DNA from: Pseudomonas songnenensis
GTDB lineage: Bacteria > Pseudomonadota > Gammaproteobacteria > Pseudomonadales > Pseudomonadaceae
NCBI RefSeq assembly: GCF_003696315.1
Contig: NZ_RFFN01000001.1
Coordinates: 434,001 to 498,000 of the forward strand
Length of the DNA stretch: 64,000 nt
Reading direction: 5' to 3'
The notes beneath the pieces were generated by a model. That model worked only from the letters and a program-made list of their open reading frames with translations. It had not been told where the DNA came from and made no database searches. The position numbers were made by a program, and so were the translations under genes. Shown here piece by piece: positions 48,691 to 58,349 of this stretch (position 1 is its first letter; each line of letters starts with the position of its first letter).

Positions 48691-49764
48691 TCAGGGTTTG
48701 ATCGCCACTTTCAGCACGCCATCGCGCTGATTGGCAAACAGGTCGTAGGCGTCGGTGATGTTGTCCAGCGCATATTGGTGAGTCACCAGCAGGCCGAGAT
48801 CGACGCGTCCGGAAGCGACCACATTGAGCAGCCGTCGCATGCGCTCCTTGCCGCCCGGACACAGCGAGGTGACGATCTTGTTGTCACCCAGGCCTGCATG
48901 GAAGGCGCCTAGCGGAATGGTCAGGTCGCTGGAGTAGACGCCCAGGCTGGACAGGGTACCGCCTGGCTTGAGGACGCGCAGGGCGCTTTCGAAGGTGGAT
49001 TGCAGGCCCAGCGCTTCGATCGAGGCGTCGGCACCACGCCCGCCGGTCAGCTTGAGCACCTCTTCCACTACATCGACGTTGCGGAAGTTGAGCGTCACAT
49101 CGGCGCCCATCTTGCGCGCGATATCCAGGCGTGCATCGACACCGTCGACGGCAATGATGGTACTGGCGCCGCGCAGCTTGGCCCCGGCGGTGGCGCACAG
49201 ACCGATGGGCCCTTGGGCGAAGATCACCACGATGTCGCCGATCTTGATGTTGGCAGCCTCCGCACCGGCGAAACCGGTGGACATGATGTCAGGGCACATC
49301 AGGACCTGTTCGTCGGTCAGGCCGTCCGGCACTGGCGCCAGGTTGGCCTGCGCATCGGGTACCAGCACGTACTCGGCCTGAGTACCATCGATGGTGTTGC
49401 CGAAGCGCCAGCCGCCCATGGGCTTGTAGCCGTGGCATGAGCAGCCACCATCCTGCGAGGGCAGGCCGTCCTGACAGGCGTAGGAGGTGAAGCTCGGACA
49501 GATGGCGCCGGCGATCACCCGCTGGCCTTCCTGGTAGCCCTTGACGTTGCTGCCCAGTTTTTCGATGACACCCACCGGTTCATGGCCGATGGTCAGCCCG
49601 GCGGCGACTGGATATTCCCCTTTGAGGATATGCACATCGGTGCCACAGATGGTGGTCGTGGTGATGCGCAGCAGGGCGTCGTTGGGGCCGATTTCGGGGA
49701 TGGGCTTGTCCTGCAACTCGATACGGCCCGGTTCTACGAACACGGCGGCTTTCATCATGGCCAT
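48691..49764 (-). CDS. zinc-dependent alcohol dehydrogenase (MDR family)
   Basis: A 357-residue medium-chain dehydrogenase resembling tetrameric secondary-alcohol dehydrogenases. The catalytic zinc ligands lie in TICGTDVHILKG (Cys) and LTIGHEPVGVIEKLG (His-Glu). A cysteine-rich lobe CPSFTSYACQDGLPSQDGGC follows where structural zinc is usual, though with atypical spacing. The Rossmann segment is IKIGDIVVIFAQGPIGLCA. AAGGAG lies before the ATG at 49764. It probably oxidises a short secondary alcohol; the substrate is not certain. It stands alone between the serB terminator and fimX. Confidence 0.88.
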   Translation of the reverse strand: MAMMKAAVFVEPGRIELQDKPIPEIGPNDALLRITTTTICGTDVHILKGEYPVAAGLTIGHEPVGVIEKLGSNVKGYQEGQRVIAGAICPSFTSYACQDGLPSQDGGCSCHGYKPMGGWRFGNTIDGTQAEYVLVPDAQANLAPVPDGLTDEQVLMCPDIMSTGFAGAEAANIKIGDIVVIFAQGPIGLCATAGAKLRGASTIIAVDGVDARLDIARKMGADVTLNFRNVDVVEEVLKLTGGRGADASIEALGLQSTFESALRVLKPGGTLSSLGVYSSDLTIPLGAFHAGLGDNKIVTSLCPGGKERMRRLLNVVASGRVDLGLLVTHQYALDNITDAYDLFANQRDGVLKVAIKP

Positions 49765-49902
49765 GGTGGGACTCCTTTTGGATTCAAGGCGTCCAACCAC
49801 TCTAGCCCAGCGGCACGACCGGCGGATGACCGCGGTCAAGCCGCGTTCGATTGGAGCAGGATGCACAGGCCGAGGCTGAACCATGTCAGCCCGGCATCAG
49901 GC

Positions 49903-51969
49903 TTACTCCTCGTCGGAGGAGAAGTCGTAGTCCATCGACTGGCTGGGGCCTTGCAGGTAGTGGCCCTGGATGTAGCTGACGCCTGCTTGCCAAAGCGTGG
50001 CGAGCACGGTGGCGCTTTCGACGAAGGGTACGATGCTTTGCTTCTGCTGCTCGTGCAGGTCGGCGAGCAGCGTCTTCAGCGCTTCCTGGTTTTCCTGGCG
50101 GGTTAGGTCCTGGGTGTAGGAACCGTCGACCTTGATGAAACCGGCATCGAGGTGCTTGAGCGTGTTGAACGGGTTGAGCACGCAGCCAAACTGGGCCAGA
50201 CCGATATGGCAGCCGAGACCTGCCAGCCCCTGGGCCAGCGCCTTGGCAGGCTTCAGATAAGCCACGGCGTCGGCTTCGCCGAACTCGAATACCAGTGAGT
50301 CGCCTGGGAGACGCGATGCTTTCAATACCACGCCAAGCCATGGCAGCAGGCTGGGGTCCTGCAGGCTGGCGGCGCAAAGGTGCAGGAACAGCCGCGTGCG
50401 ATGCCCTTTGGCGCGATGCTCGGCCAGCAGCTTGATGGAATTGAGGATCACCCAGCGATCGATCTTGGCGGACAGCCCGACATCGGCAGCGGTGCTGAGA
50501 AACTCGTTCGGTGGAACCTCTGCCCCCTGCGGGTCGAGCAGGCGCAGGAGCACCTCGTAGTGCTCGAAGCTGTCGCCACGCAGGCTGATGATCGGCTGGA
50601 ACAGCAAACGGAAACTGTTGTTTTCCAGGGCCTGCTTGAGCATCGCCGCGATGTCGCCGCGGTTGGCTGCAGCGGCCAGCTCGTCGGCCGGATCGTAGAT
50701 CTTCAGTGCGTTGCCGTCGCTCAGTTCATCGGCGCAGCGGTGCGCGCGCTCGATGGCGTCCTGCGCCTTGGCAGTCTTTTCGTCGAGGCCGGCGACGCCG
50801 ATGCTCAGGGTGGTCTGCACTGTGCGGCCGCCGACGTCGAGCAGATGGCCTTCGACCTTGCTCAGCAACTTGCGCAGCTCCGGCTCGGCCTGCTGGGGAA
50901 TGATGCCCGGCTGCAGCACGGTGAAGACGTCGTCGGCGAAGCGAGCCAGCTGGGTTTCGGCGGGGAAGTGGCCGCGCAGCAGGATGGCCAGTTGGTTGAG
51001 CAGCTGGTCGGAATCGGTCAGGCCTATCTCGGCCTGCAACGCAGCGAAGCGATCGACGCGGATATAGGCGAGGCTGGCTGTCTGGCCGGCATTGACGGCG
51101 CGCTCGACGGCGGCATCCATCACCTCGAGGAAACTGTTGCGGTTGAGCAGGCCGGTGACCGGGTCCTGGCTGCTGATCTCGCGCAGTTTCTGCAGTTCGG
51201 CGCTGTCGTTCTCGGCGCGGATGACCACCTGAATGCAGGGTTCGCCGTCATATGCCGCTGGCGAGAAATGCATGCGCGTCTTGAGCGTTTCACCATCGGC
51301 ACGAACGCCGCCACAGGCAAGTTCGGCACTGCCTTCAAGGGTCTGGTAATTCTTCAGGAATACCTTGAAGGCGCTCTGATCGCTGCCACTGATCAGGTCG
51401 ATCATCGGCATGCCTTCGAGGTCTTCCACATCCGCGTAGCCGAACAGCTCCAGATAGGCGCGGTTGGCGTAGATATGCATGCCGTCGTGAACGTAGGCGA
51501 TGGCATCCACAGAGCTGTCGAGCAGCAACTGGCAGCGTTTTTCCGCTTCGCGCAGGGCGACCTCGGCCGAGCGGCGCGCGCGGCGCTCCTCGAGATTGGC
51601 CAGCTCGCGATTGGCCACCAGCAGCAGCCATTCATCCTCACCCTGCGGCAGCGCATCCTGTGCGCCGAGCATGAGTGCTTCGGTGATCGCTTCGGCATCG
51701 TTGCCAGCAGTCAGCTGGATGATCGGAATGTCTTTGGCCTGTCGGCGAATGGCGGCTATCGCTTCGCTGGGGTCGAGATTTTCGCTCTGCGGTGCGTTGA
51801 TCAGCAGATCCCAGGTCTGTTTCAGGGCTTCAGCCAGATCGTCGCTGGAGGTGAGGCGATGCACTCGGGTCGCCTGTCCGGCATTACGGAAGAGACTGAC
51901 CAGACGCTCGGCTTCATTCTGCGAGTCTTCGAGGATCAGCAGGCGGATGGTTTTCTTTTGCAGGGCCAT
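49903..51969 (-). CDS. fimX: c-di-GMP-binding twitching motility regulator FimX
   Basis: A 688-residue protein with the FimX layout: REC-like domain (RLLILEDSQNEAERLVSLF, 1-125), PAS (CQLLLDSSVDAIAYVHDGMH, about 146-265), degenerate GGDEF (the motif is replaced around LARFADDVFTVLQPG) and degenerate EAL (HYEVLLRLLDPQGAEVPPNE replaces EAL with EVL). FimX binds c-di-GMP through the EAL domain and controls type IV pilus assembly at the pole rather than cleaving the nucleotide. Missing catalytic residues fit that. It lies 61 bases after the PilZ-type gene in the same direction, as in P. aeruginosa (PA4959). Confidence 0.92.
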   Translation of the reverse strand: MALQKKTIRLLILEDSQNEAERLVSLFRNAGQATRVHRLTSSDDLAEALKQTWDLLINAPQSENLDPSEAIAAIRRQAKDIPIIQLTAGNDAEAITEALMLGAQDALPQGEDEWLLLVANRELANLEERRARRSAEVALREAEKRCQLLLDSSVDAIAYVHDGMHIYANRAYLELFGYADVEDLEGMPMIDLISGSDQSAFKVFLKNYQTLEGSAELACGGVRADGETLKTRMHFSPAAYDGEPCIQVVIRAENDSAELQKLREISSQDPVTGLLNRNSFLEVMDAAVERAVNAGQTASLAYIRVDRFAALQAEIGLTDSDQLLNQLAILLRGHFPAETQLARFADDVFTVLQPGIIPQQAEPELRKLLSKVEGHLLDVGGRTVQTTLSIGVAGLDEKTAKAQDAIERAHRCADELSDGNALKIYDPADELAAAANRGDIAAMLKQALENNSFRLLFQPIISLRGDSFEHYEVLLRLLDPQGAEVPPNEFLSTAADVGLSAKIDRWVILNSIKLLAEHRAKGHRTRLFLHLCAASLQDPSLLPWLGVVLKASRLPGDSLVFEFGEADAVAYLKPAKALAQGLAGLGCHIGLAQFGCVLNPFNTLKHLDAGFIKVDGSYTQDLTRQENQEALKTLLADLHEQQKQSIVPFVESATVLATLWQAGVSYIQGHYLQGPSQSMDYDFSSDEE

Positions 51970-52030
51970 GGCAACAGCTTAAGTGCGCGCCGAGAGGGCG
52001 CGGGCAGGCAAGAATGCGAGAGTCGGCAAT

Positions 52031-53872
52031 CTACAGCGACTTCCAGAGTGAGTCAAAATCTTCATCCCCGCTTGTCGTGTGGCCTTTCCAGCCTGTGACG
52101 GGGGTCTCTCGCCCCGTTGAAACCTGTCCGATGGTGCGGTACTCGAACTGGTTGTAGTTGCCCATGCTAGCCCGGCGGCGGTCAAGTACGGCGCGCTGTT
52201 CCTCACCGTTACGGTTGATCTGCACCTTGTGGCCTTCCTGGAAGGGCAGGCGTGGAGCGATCAGCATCGCCGGCTGAGAAATTGCCGTGATTTCTGGCAG
52301 CAGTAGCGCCCTGAGATATTCGCTACCCTGATCCACCTTGCGCAGCAGGCGCAGCCCACATGGAAGCGCCTGCGGAGCGATCAGCTCGACCCCCATCTGG
52401 GTGCTTCCGCCACGGACCTGGCGAATCCAGCGCACTACGGCAATGCTCCAGCTCTGCGCGGCGCCTTCGCGCAGCCCCAGTAGCTCACCGGTCTGTAGCT
52501 GGCTCGGCACTTCCCCCTCCCATGCCAGGCAGTAGCCGCCGGGGCTGTGGTCCACGAGCTGGATCTGGTAGATGGGATAGCTTTCCGTTGTGGCCGAGCG
52601 CTGAGGCGATGCGCTGGCGGCAGTTTGCGCGCGGGCTGCAGGCGCTGGGCGGGGAAGGTCGGGCCTGACGAATTCGATGTGGTCGTGCATCGGCAGCAGC
52701 TCGGCGCTGCTGCTTTGCGCATCGAAAGCGTTGGCCCAGACGTCCGCCGCGCCATTGTGCAACTTGAACACAGCGCAATTGGAGCTGCGCGGCAACTCGA
52801 GCACCTCGTTGAACGGCCGTTGGCCGGCAAGCTCGTAATGCAGTGCAGTCATGCCGATACACAGGGTCATCGTGCCTTGGGCCGGAATGCGCTGGAAAGT
52901 GCGCTCGGAAATGGCACCCCAGGCCGAGCTCAGATGGCGCAGCAGGTCATCATCCAGCCCCATTGCTGCGGGAAGGCGCGTCAGCTGACGGTTGTCGGCA
53001 GCCAGTCGCAGATGTTCGTCGATGACCTCGACCAGCGTCGAGGTGTCGATGCCGAGCAGGTTCTGCTGCTCGCGGCCCGGAAACAGCGATCGGTAGCGCG
53101 GCGGCCCGTCGACCACCGGCGAGAACAGGAACAGGCTGCTCGGCACGTTGGCAGCCTGGACGCTGGCCATCGCGCTCCAAGCCTCTAGCGCAGCAGCAAG
53201 CCTGACGATGCTCTGCTGGCGCATCTGGTTGCAGCGGGCACAGCCGAGCAACAGAGACGCCAGGTAGCTCTGTTCCGCGCTCAGTCCCTGGGCATGGCGC
53301 GCCAGCGGGTCGCGGATGAGGAGGCGCTCGGTCCCCTGCTCGACTGCCAGTTGGTAGAGCTGATGCAGTTCAAGCCACAGGCCGGGAGCGGCCGGACCAT
53401 AGAGTTGAGTGGAGCGGATCAGTAGAGCGCCCAGGCTGTGTATGGCGCGTTGCAGGGCGACCGAGAGCAGCTGCTGGCGGTCCCGCTCGGGCTGCGCGAC
53501 CACGCGCACGACGATCAGCTTGTAACCGACCGCAAGGTGGTTCTGCAGCGCCTGGCAGAGCCCCGCAACCTTGCGGGGGCGCTCACTGAGGACGATAGGC
53601 TGGTTGACGTAGTGCTTTTCCAGCTGTGTGCAGACGAACTGAACGTCCGGTCGCAGCAGCTCGAGCAACTGCAGGCGCGTTTCCGAGGCGATGCGCAGCT
53701 GGTTGAGCTCGATCAGCGCCTGATAGAGCTGTCGCGCGGTTTCGCCGATGTTGGCCTTGGGCAACCCGGCAAGCCAGCCTGTTACCCCGCGAACGCTGGC
53801 GTCGCAGAAGGACAGGCTCTGCCGAGTCGGTGCGGGTGCGCGCAACAGCAGATGGTGGCTCTGTCTATCCAA
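52031..53872 (-). CDS. PilZ-superfamily protein linked to fimX
   Basis: A 613-residue cytosolic protein in the position of P. aeruginosa PA4958. The first 400 residues are mostly helical and of unknown fold (TRQSLSFCDASVRG, ETARQLYQALIELNQLR). The carboxy-terminal part has YPIYQIQLVDHSPGGYCLAW near residues 439-458, containing the DxSxxG half of the PilZ c-di-GMP motif. The RxxxR half is not evident. It may bind c-di-GMP weakly or interact with FimX. The best start is TTG 53872, with GGAG about 10 bases upstream; no nearby ATG exists. Confidence 0.72.
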   Translation of the reverse strand: MDRQSHHLLLRAPAPTRQSLSFCDASVRGVTGWLAGLPKANIGETARQLYQALIELNQLRIASETRLQLLELLRPDVQFVCTQLEKHYVNQPIVLSERPRKVAGLCQALQNHLAVGYKLIVVRVVAQPERDRQQLLSVALQRAIHSLGALLIRSTQLYGPAAPGLWLELHQLYQLAVEQGTERLLIRDPLARHAQGLSAEQSYLASLLLGCARCNQMRQQSIVRLAAALEAWSAMASVQAANVPSSLFLFSPVVDGPPRYRSLFPGREQQNLLGIDTSTLVEVIDEHLRLAADNRQLTRLPAAMGLDDDLLRHLSSAWGAISERTFQRIPAQGTMTLCIGMTALHYELAGQRPFNEVLELPRSSNCAVFKLHNGAADVWANAFDAQSSSAELLPMHDHIEFVRPDLPRPAPAARAQTAASASPQRSATTESYPIYQIQLVDHSPGGYCLAWEGEVPSQLQTGELLGLREGAAQSWSIAVVRWIRQVRGGSTQMGVELIAPQALPCGLRLLRKVDQGSEYLRALLLPEITAISQPAMLIAPRLPFQEGHKVQINRNGEEQRAVLDRRRASMGNYNQFEYRTIGQVSTGRETPVTGWKGHTTSGDEDFDSLWKSL

Positions 53873-54034
53873 AACGGGAGGGCTCCGCGGCGGCTCAGGG
53901 CATAGGTAAATGTGAACTCTATCAATATCTGCCGCGCAGGGCAGGACTAAATGATGGCTCGGTGATATTACCCGACATTCGGCACCCGTTGACTACCGAA
54001 TTGTCGCGCCAGCCCGTTGGCTCGATTGGCTTGG

Positions 54035-54934
54035 TTAGCTCAGCTCCGTCGGCTCGATCAACTCGATGGTCGAGGTGGCCGCGGCCTGTCCCAGCGCTTC
54101 GCCCATGCAAACCGGGCTCAGCGGACCCAGTTGTTCGGCCCAGCGCACCTGGTCCGGTCCGAAAAGCAGAATGACGGTAGACCCCAGCTTGAAGCGGCCC
54201 ATCTCCGCACCCTTCTCCAGGTGAATGGGCGCGCGCGCCGCTTCGTCGTAGCGGAAGGTCTTCAAGGTGCGCTTGGGTGGTGTGACCAGCCCTGCCCAGA
54301 CGGTTTCAATGCTGGCGACGATCATGGCGCCGACCAGCACCATGGCCATGGGGCCGTGCTCGGTGTCGAACAGGCAGACCACCCGTTCGTTGCGGGCGAA
54401 GAGTTCCGGTACGCCCTGGGCGGTGACGGTGTTGACCGAGAAGATCCGTCCTGGCACGTAGACCATTTCGCGCAGCGTTCCGCTGACCGGCATATGGACG
54501 CGGTGGTAATCCTTGGGCGATAGATAGACGGTGGCGAAAGCTCCGCCCATGAAAGGCGCGGCGCGCTCGTGATCACCGCCGAGCAGCTCCATGGCGCTGA
54601 AGCTGTGACCCTTGGCCTGGAAGATGCGGCCCTGCTCGATCCGGCCGAGCTGACTGATGGCGCCGTCACAGGGGTTGAGAATCGCACCGGGGGTGGTGTC
54701 CAGCGGGCGCGCGCCATCCTTCAGGGCGCGGGTGAAGAAGGCGTTGAAGTGTTCGTATGCAGTGGGCTCTTCGGTTTGCGCTTCGCGCATGTCGACCTGG
54801 AAATGACGGACGAACCACTTGATGAACGTGTTCTTCACCCAGGGCAAGCGGCATTCGGCCAGGCAACCGGCCAGGCGCGAGATGAGGTGATGCGGCAGCA
54901 CGTATTGGCTGATGACGAACAGGCGGTCTTTCAT
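54035..54934 (-). CDS. psd: phosphatidylserine decarboxylase proenzyme
   Basis: This membrane-associated enzyme makes phosphatidylethanolamine from phosphatidylserine. The 299-residue proenzyme contains the self-cleavage motif LGST in [14 protein letters not shown] near residues 250-263; the Ser becomes the pyruvoyl group of the alpha subunit. [16 protein letters not shown] near 138-153 carries the catalytic Asp-His region. I chose the ATG at 54934, with AAAAGGA upstream, giving [20 protein letters not shown], the usual start. It follows the rhodanese gene by 11 bases in the same direction, so the two form an operon. Confidence 0.95.
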   Translation of the reverse strand: MKDRLFVISQYVLPHHLISRLAGCLAECRLPWVKNTFIKWFVRHFQVDMREAQTEEPTAYEHFNAFFTRALKDGARPLDTTPGAILNPCDGAISQLGRIEQGRIFQAKGHSFSAMELLGGDHERAAPFMGGAFATVYLSPKDYHRVHMPVSGTLREMVYVPGRIFSVNTVTAQGVPELFARNERVVCLFDTEHGPMAMVLVGAMIVASIETVWAGLVTPPKRTLKTFRYDEAARAPIHLEKGAEMGRFKLGSTVILLFGPDQVRWAEQLGPLSPVCMGEALGQAAATSTIELIEPTELS

Positions 54935-54945
54935 GTGTGTCCTTT

Positions 54946-55761
54946 TCATTGCTGCACCGGGGTGTCGGGCAGGTTGCCCCATTCGGCCCAGGAACCGGCA
55001 TAGCCCTTGACGCGGGGATAGCCCAGGGCCTTGGCCAGCAGGTAGGTGAAGCCTGAGCGGTGGTGAGTCTGGCAGTGGGTGACGATTTCCTTCTCCGGAG
55101 CGATGCCCAGTGCCAGCAGGCGCTCGGCGATGTCCTCGCGGATGCGCAACGCGCGGGCGGGGTCCATGGCGGCCGTCCACTCGAAGTTGATTGCGCCGGG
55201 AATATGACCTCCCCGGGCGGCGAAGAGCTTCTCGCCGCGGTATTCAGCCGGCGAGCGCGCATCCCAGATCAGCAGGTCCTCGGCACCGAGACGGCTTTCG
55301 ATGTAGGCGCGGGTTGCGGTGGGGGCGTCGTCCAGCGTCAGGCTTGGTGAGCCGGATGCCGCTGCGGGCACTTCCTGCGTCAGCGGACGCGCTTCCTCCA
55401 GCCAGGCGCGCAGCCCGCCGTTGAGGTAGTGATAGCGGTGATGGCCAATCACGTCGAGTAGCCAGATGAAGCGTCCGGCCCAGCCGCCGCCTTCGTCGTC
55501 GTAGACCACATAGACGGCATCGGCCCGATGGCCCAGTTCGCCGAACAGCCGCTCCAGCTGAGCCTGTGGCGGAAGCAGACCGGGCGCCGGTGGCTGGCCG
55601 AGTTGCGTCTGTTTGGGATCGACGAAGCGAGCGCCAGGCAGATGGCCTTCGGCGTAACGCGAAGCACTGGTCAGGTCGACCAGGATCAGCTCGGGCGCAT
55701 CAAGACGCGGGGCCAGGTCGGCGGGCTCGATCACCAGCGGCAGGTTGGAAAAGGCGGACAC
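54946..55761 (-). CDS. rhdA: thiosulfate sulfurtransferase RhdA (rhodanese)
   Basis: A 271-residue two-domain rhodanese. The amino-terminal domain is inactive and keeps [20 protein letters not shown]. The carboxy-terminal domain has the six-residue active loop in [20 protein letters not shown] near residues 232-251, with catalytic Cys. CQTHHRS is the RhdA-type loop of Azotobacter and Pseudomonas, which moves sulfane sulfur from thiosulfate to cyanide or thiol acceptors. The start is GTG 55761 with GAGG upstream. It is transcribed with psd. Confidence 0.92.
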   Translation of the reverse strand: MSAFSNLPLVIEPADLAPRLDAPELILVDLTSASRYAEGHLPGARFVDPKQTQLGQPPAPGLLPPQAQLERLFGELGHRADAVYVVYDDEGGGWAGRFIWLLDVIGHHRYHYLNGGLRAWLEEARPLTQEVPAAASGSPSLTLDDAPTATRAYIESRLGAEDLLIWDARSPAEYRGEKLFAARGGHIPGAINFEWTAAMDPARALRIREDIAERLLALGIAPEKEIVTHCQTHHRSGFTYLLAKALGYPRVKGYAGSWAEWGNLPDTPVQQ

Positions 55762-55808
55762 GGCAGGCCTCGACTAGTCGTAGAAGTGGCGAAGTCTAGC
55801 GAAAAAGC

Positions 55809-57323
55809 TCAGGCCCCGCGCCTGCTGAAAAGACTCAATGCGCGCTCGATGCACTGGGATGTTTTAGTGAATGTTTGCAGCGTTGCATCGGAAATGGCCG
55901 CGCCGTTCTGGTCGGCAACGATCAGCATCAGCACGCGGCCATCGATACCCAGCGAGCGCAACAGCAGGTGTTCTCCGGCAAACAGGGCCTTCAGCGTGCC
56001 CGGCAGCAATGCGGAAAACTGCGCCATATTGGTCGGTTGCAGGCGCAGTTGCGCAGGCTTTTCCAGCAATCGGCGCAGGATCTGGCTCTGTTCCGCCGTC
56101 AGGGTCAGGCGCGCGGCATCGCCCGGCAGGCCGACGCATTGCTGGGCGACGAGACGGTTCTGCTTGCGATCGACCAGCATGATCAGCGAGCGCTGCAGGC
56201 CGGCGCAGGTCATCGCCTGACTGGCACAGGCCGTCAGTTGCAGCACGTTGCTGAATGGCGTTGGCTCGCTGAGCAGGCGACGGCACTGCTCACGCCATTC
56301 GGCGAGTTCGGCTTCGTTGGACGCCGGAGCCGCTCGCAGCGTCTGGAAACGGCTTCCGGTAGGCCACAGCAGCCCCTGGGCCGGATGCCAGAGATCGGTT
56401 CGGCCAAACTCACGTGCGCTGATCACGGCCTGCTGATGCACCATCTGTTGCAATTCGCCCAGCGGGACCTGCAGATACAATCCGGCCAGACGCTGCCAGC
56501 GCAAGCTGTGCACGCCTCCCCAGCTGTGGTGCGAAGACAGCGCCAGGCCATTGGCCAGGACGATGGTGTTGCTCGGCAGGGTCACCCAGCGGCGCAGATC
56601 CGGGTCGGCATCGAGCATCTGCTGCTGATGCAACGGGTGTTCATTGTCGCGGGCGATATGCAGCGCCTTGATCAGCATGCGTCGGTCACCACCGAGCAGG
56701 CGGTAGCCCTGGATGACCCAATCCGGCAGGCGCCAGTGTTCGGCGAGCTTGAGGCACAACTCCAGCAGCGGCACTCCGAGCAGTTCGCGCTCGACACGGC
56801 TGGCCGGCTCACCCTTGACCAGTACCCGCTGCTCCCAGCTATCCAGCAGCTGCGGAAAGGCCCCGACCAGCGCCCAGGCGGGCGCGAGGAACAGCAGGCT
56901 ACCCCAGTGGATGTCCTGCCACAGCCTTGCCAGTCGCGCGGCAAACAGACCGTTGGCCTGCTGGCTGGCGTGGCGGCTGATCAGCACCAGTTGGCGCAGA
57001 GGCAGCGGCATCGCATCGGCTTCCATCGCGGGAATGCGCGTCAGCAGGACTTCCGCGCGTTGCAGGCCGATGCGGCTGAGCGCCACCTCCAGGCTTTCGG
57101 CAGGCTGCCCGTCACCAATGCCGCGGTTGGCTTCCTGTATGAAGCGCAGTGCCAGCACCGGGCTGCTCTGGATCAGCTCGGCGATCTGCCGCATCGACTT
57201 GCTGCTATCGCGCAACGCCAGACGCACGCGGGCATGAACATCGGCGAATGCTGGCAGCGGAGCATCATCGAGCAGCTTGATCCAGGCGGGTATGGTGCGG
57301 GGCAACGGTGGTGTGGTGGTCAT
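55809..57323 (-). CDS. HDOD domain protein with a GAF-like end
   Basis: A 504-residue cytosolic protein in the position of P. aeruginosa PA4955. Residues about 20-215 show an HDOD-type helical domain (MRQIAELIQSSPVLALRFIQ, LEVALSRIGLQRAEVLLTRI); residues about 350-500 look GAF-like (SLIMLVDRKQNRLVAQQCVG, GRVLMLIVADQNGA). HDOD proteins often link second-messenger signalling to motility or stress responses. The usual HD metal pair is not visible, as expected for HDOD. It is divergent from motA, which makes a motility connection plausible but unproven. Confidence 0.72.
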   Translation of the reverse strand: MTTTPPLPRTIPAWIKLLDDAPLPAFADVHARVRLALRDSSKSMRQIAELIQSSPVLALRFIQEANRGIGDGQPAESLEVALSRIGLQRAEVLLTRIPAMEADAMPLPLRQLVLISRHASQQANGLFAARLARLWQDIHWGSLLFLAPAWALVGAFPQLLDSWEQRVLVKGEPASRVERELLGVPLLELCLKLAEHWRLPDWVIQGYRLLGGDRRMLIKALHIARDNEHPLHQQQMLDADPDLRRWVTLPSNTIVLANGLALSSHHSWGGVHSLRWQRLAGLYLQVPLGELQQMVHQQAVISAREFGRTDLWHPAQGLLWPTGSRFQTLRAAPASNEAELAEWREQCRRLLSEPTPFSNVLQLTACASQAMTCAGLQRSLIMLVDRKQNRLVAQQCVGLPGDAARLTLTAEQSQILRRLLEKPAQLRLQPTNMAQFSALLPGTLKALFAGEHLLLRSLGIDGRVLMLIVADQNGAAISDATLQTFTKTSQCIERALSLFSRRGA

Positions 57324-57352
57324 GACCGAACTGGCTTTTCATCGGGATGGCC

Positions 57353-57379
57353 TTTAGTCTGGCGCAAAAGTTCCGATAA
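57353..57379 (+). promoter_or_regulatory. FliA (sigma-28)-like promoter of motAB
   Basis: TTTAGTCT (57353-57360), then 11 bases, then TCCGATAA (57372-57379) resembles the flagellar sigma-28 consensus TAAAGTTT-N11-GCCGATAA, with 5 of 8 and 7 of 8 matches and exact spacing. It would give a leader of about 100 bases before the motA start. Confidence 0.45.
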
Positions 57380-57488
57380 CCAGAACAATTCTTCCAACAT
57401 TCCTTCTGCAAGGCCGTCTGGCGGCAATTCAGGGCGGTTTCTGCCTGCGGTCCCGGACAGCTCGTAACCAGGTTTCAGACGTACCTCT

Positions 57489-58340
57489 ATGGTCAAAATC
57501 ATCGGCATCATCGTCGTGTTCGCCAGCGTGCTGGGCGGGTTTGTTCTATCCGGCGGCAAGATCGGCGCGCTCATCCATCCATTCGAAGTGATGATCATCG
57601 GCGGTGCGGCGCTGGGTGGCTTTCTGCAGGCCAATCCCGCCAGCACCACCATGCTGGTGTTCAAGAAGTCGCTGAAGATGTTCAGCACACGCTTCACCCA
57701 TGCGTACTACCTGGAAGTGCTCAGCCTGCTCTACTCGATTCTCAACAAGAGTCGCCGTGAAGGCATGATGGCGATCGAGGCCGACCTGGAAGATCCGGCC
57801 GCGAGCCCGCTGTTCAGTAAGTACCCTGGTTTCCTGCAGGACGAGCGGATGACCGCCTTCACCTGTGATTACCTGCGCATCATGTCGTCGGGCAACATGG
57901 CGCCCCATGAGCTCGAAGGCCTGTTCGACATGGAGCTGAACAGCCTGAAGGAAGAGCTCGATCATCCCTCCCATGCCGTCAGCAAGGTCGCGGACGGCCT
58001 GCCCGCGATGGGTATCGTCGCGGCGGTGCTGGGTATCGTGATCACCATGTCCATCCTGGCCGAAGCCGATAACGCGATGATCGGTTACAAGGTGGGCTCG
58101 GCGCTGGTAGGGACTTTTCTCGGAATCCTCGCTTCCTACGGCTTCTTCGGCCCGCTGGCCGCGGCGTTGGAACACGATGCCAAGGAAGAGCTGAACGTTT
58201 ACGAGGCGATCAAGGCGACGCTGGTTGCCTCGGCCTCCGGCATGCCGCCGACGCTGGCCGTCGAGTTCGGGCGCAAGGTTCTTTATCCCGCCCACCGCCC
58301 GAGCTTCGCCGAGCTCGAACAAGCCATGCGTGGCGCCTAA
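57489..58340 (+). CDS. motA: flagellar stator protein MotA
   Basis: The proton-channel subunit of the flagellar stator. The 283-residue protein has four transmembrane helices. Two lie at the start (VKIIGIIVVFASVLGGFVLS and FEVMIIGGAALGGFL) and two later (DGLPAMGIVAAVLGIVITMS near 166-185, and VGSALVGTFLGILASYGFFG near 203-222), with the conserved Pro in the third helix. The cytoplasmic loop between helices 2 and 3 interacts with FliG. motB follows after 9 bases. A sigma-28-like promoter lies upstream. Confidence 0.96.
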   Translation: MVKIIGIIVVFASVLGGFVLSGGKIGALIHPFEVMIIGGAALGGFLQANPASTTMLVFKKSLKMFSTRFTHAYYLEVLSLLYSILNKSRREGMMAIEADLEDPAASPLFSKYPGFLQDERMTAFTCDYLRIMSSGNMAPHELEGLFDMELNSLKEELDHPSHAVSKVADGLPAMGIVAAVLGIVITMSILAEADNAMIGYKVGSALVGTFLGILASYGFFGPLAAALEHDAKEELNVYEAIKATLVASASGMPPTLAVEFGRKVLYPAHRPSFAELEQAMRGA

Positions 58341-58349
58341 AGGTTCACC

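Noticed and set aside
53957-53973. TCGGTGATATTACCCGA as an operator upstream of the PilZ-type gene
   Set aside because: Only the outer four bases of each arm pair and the interior mismatches; too weak to support.
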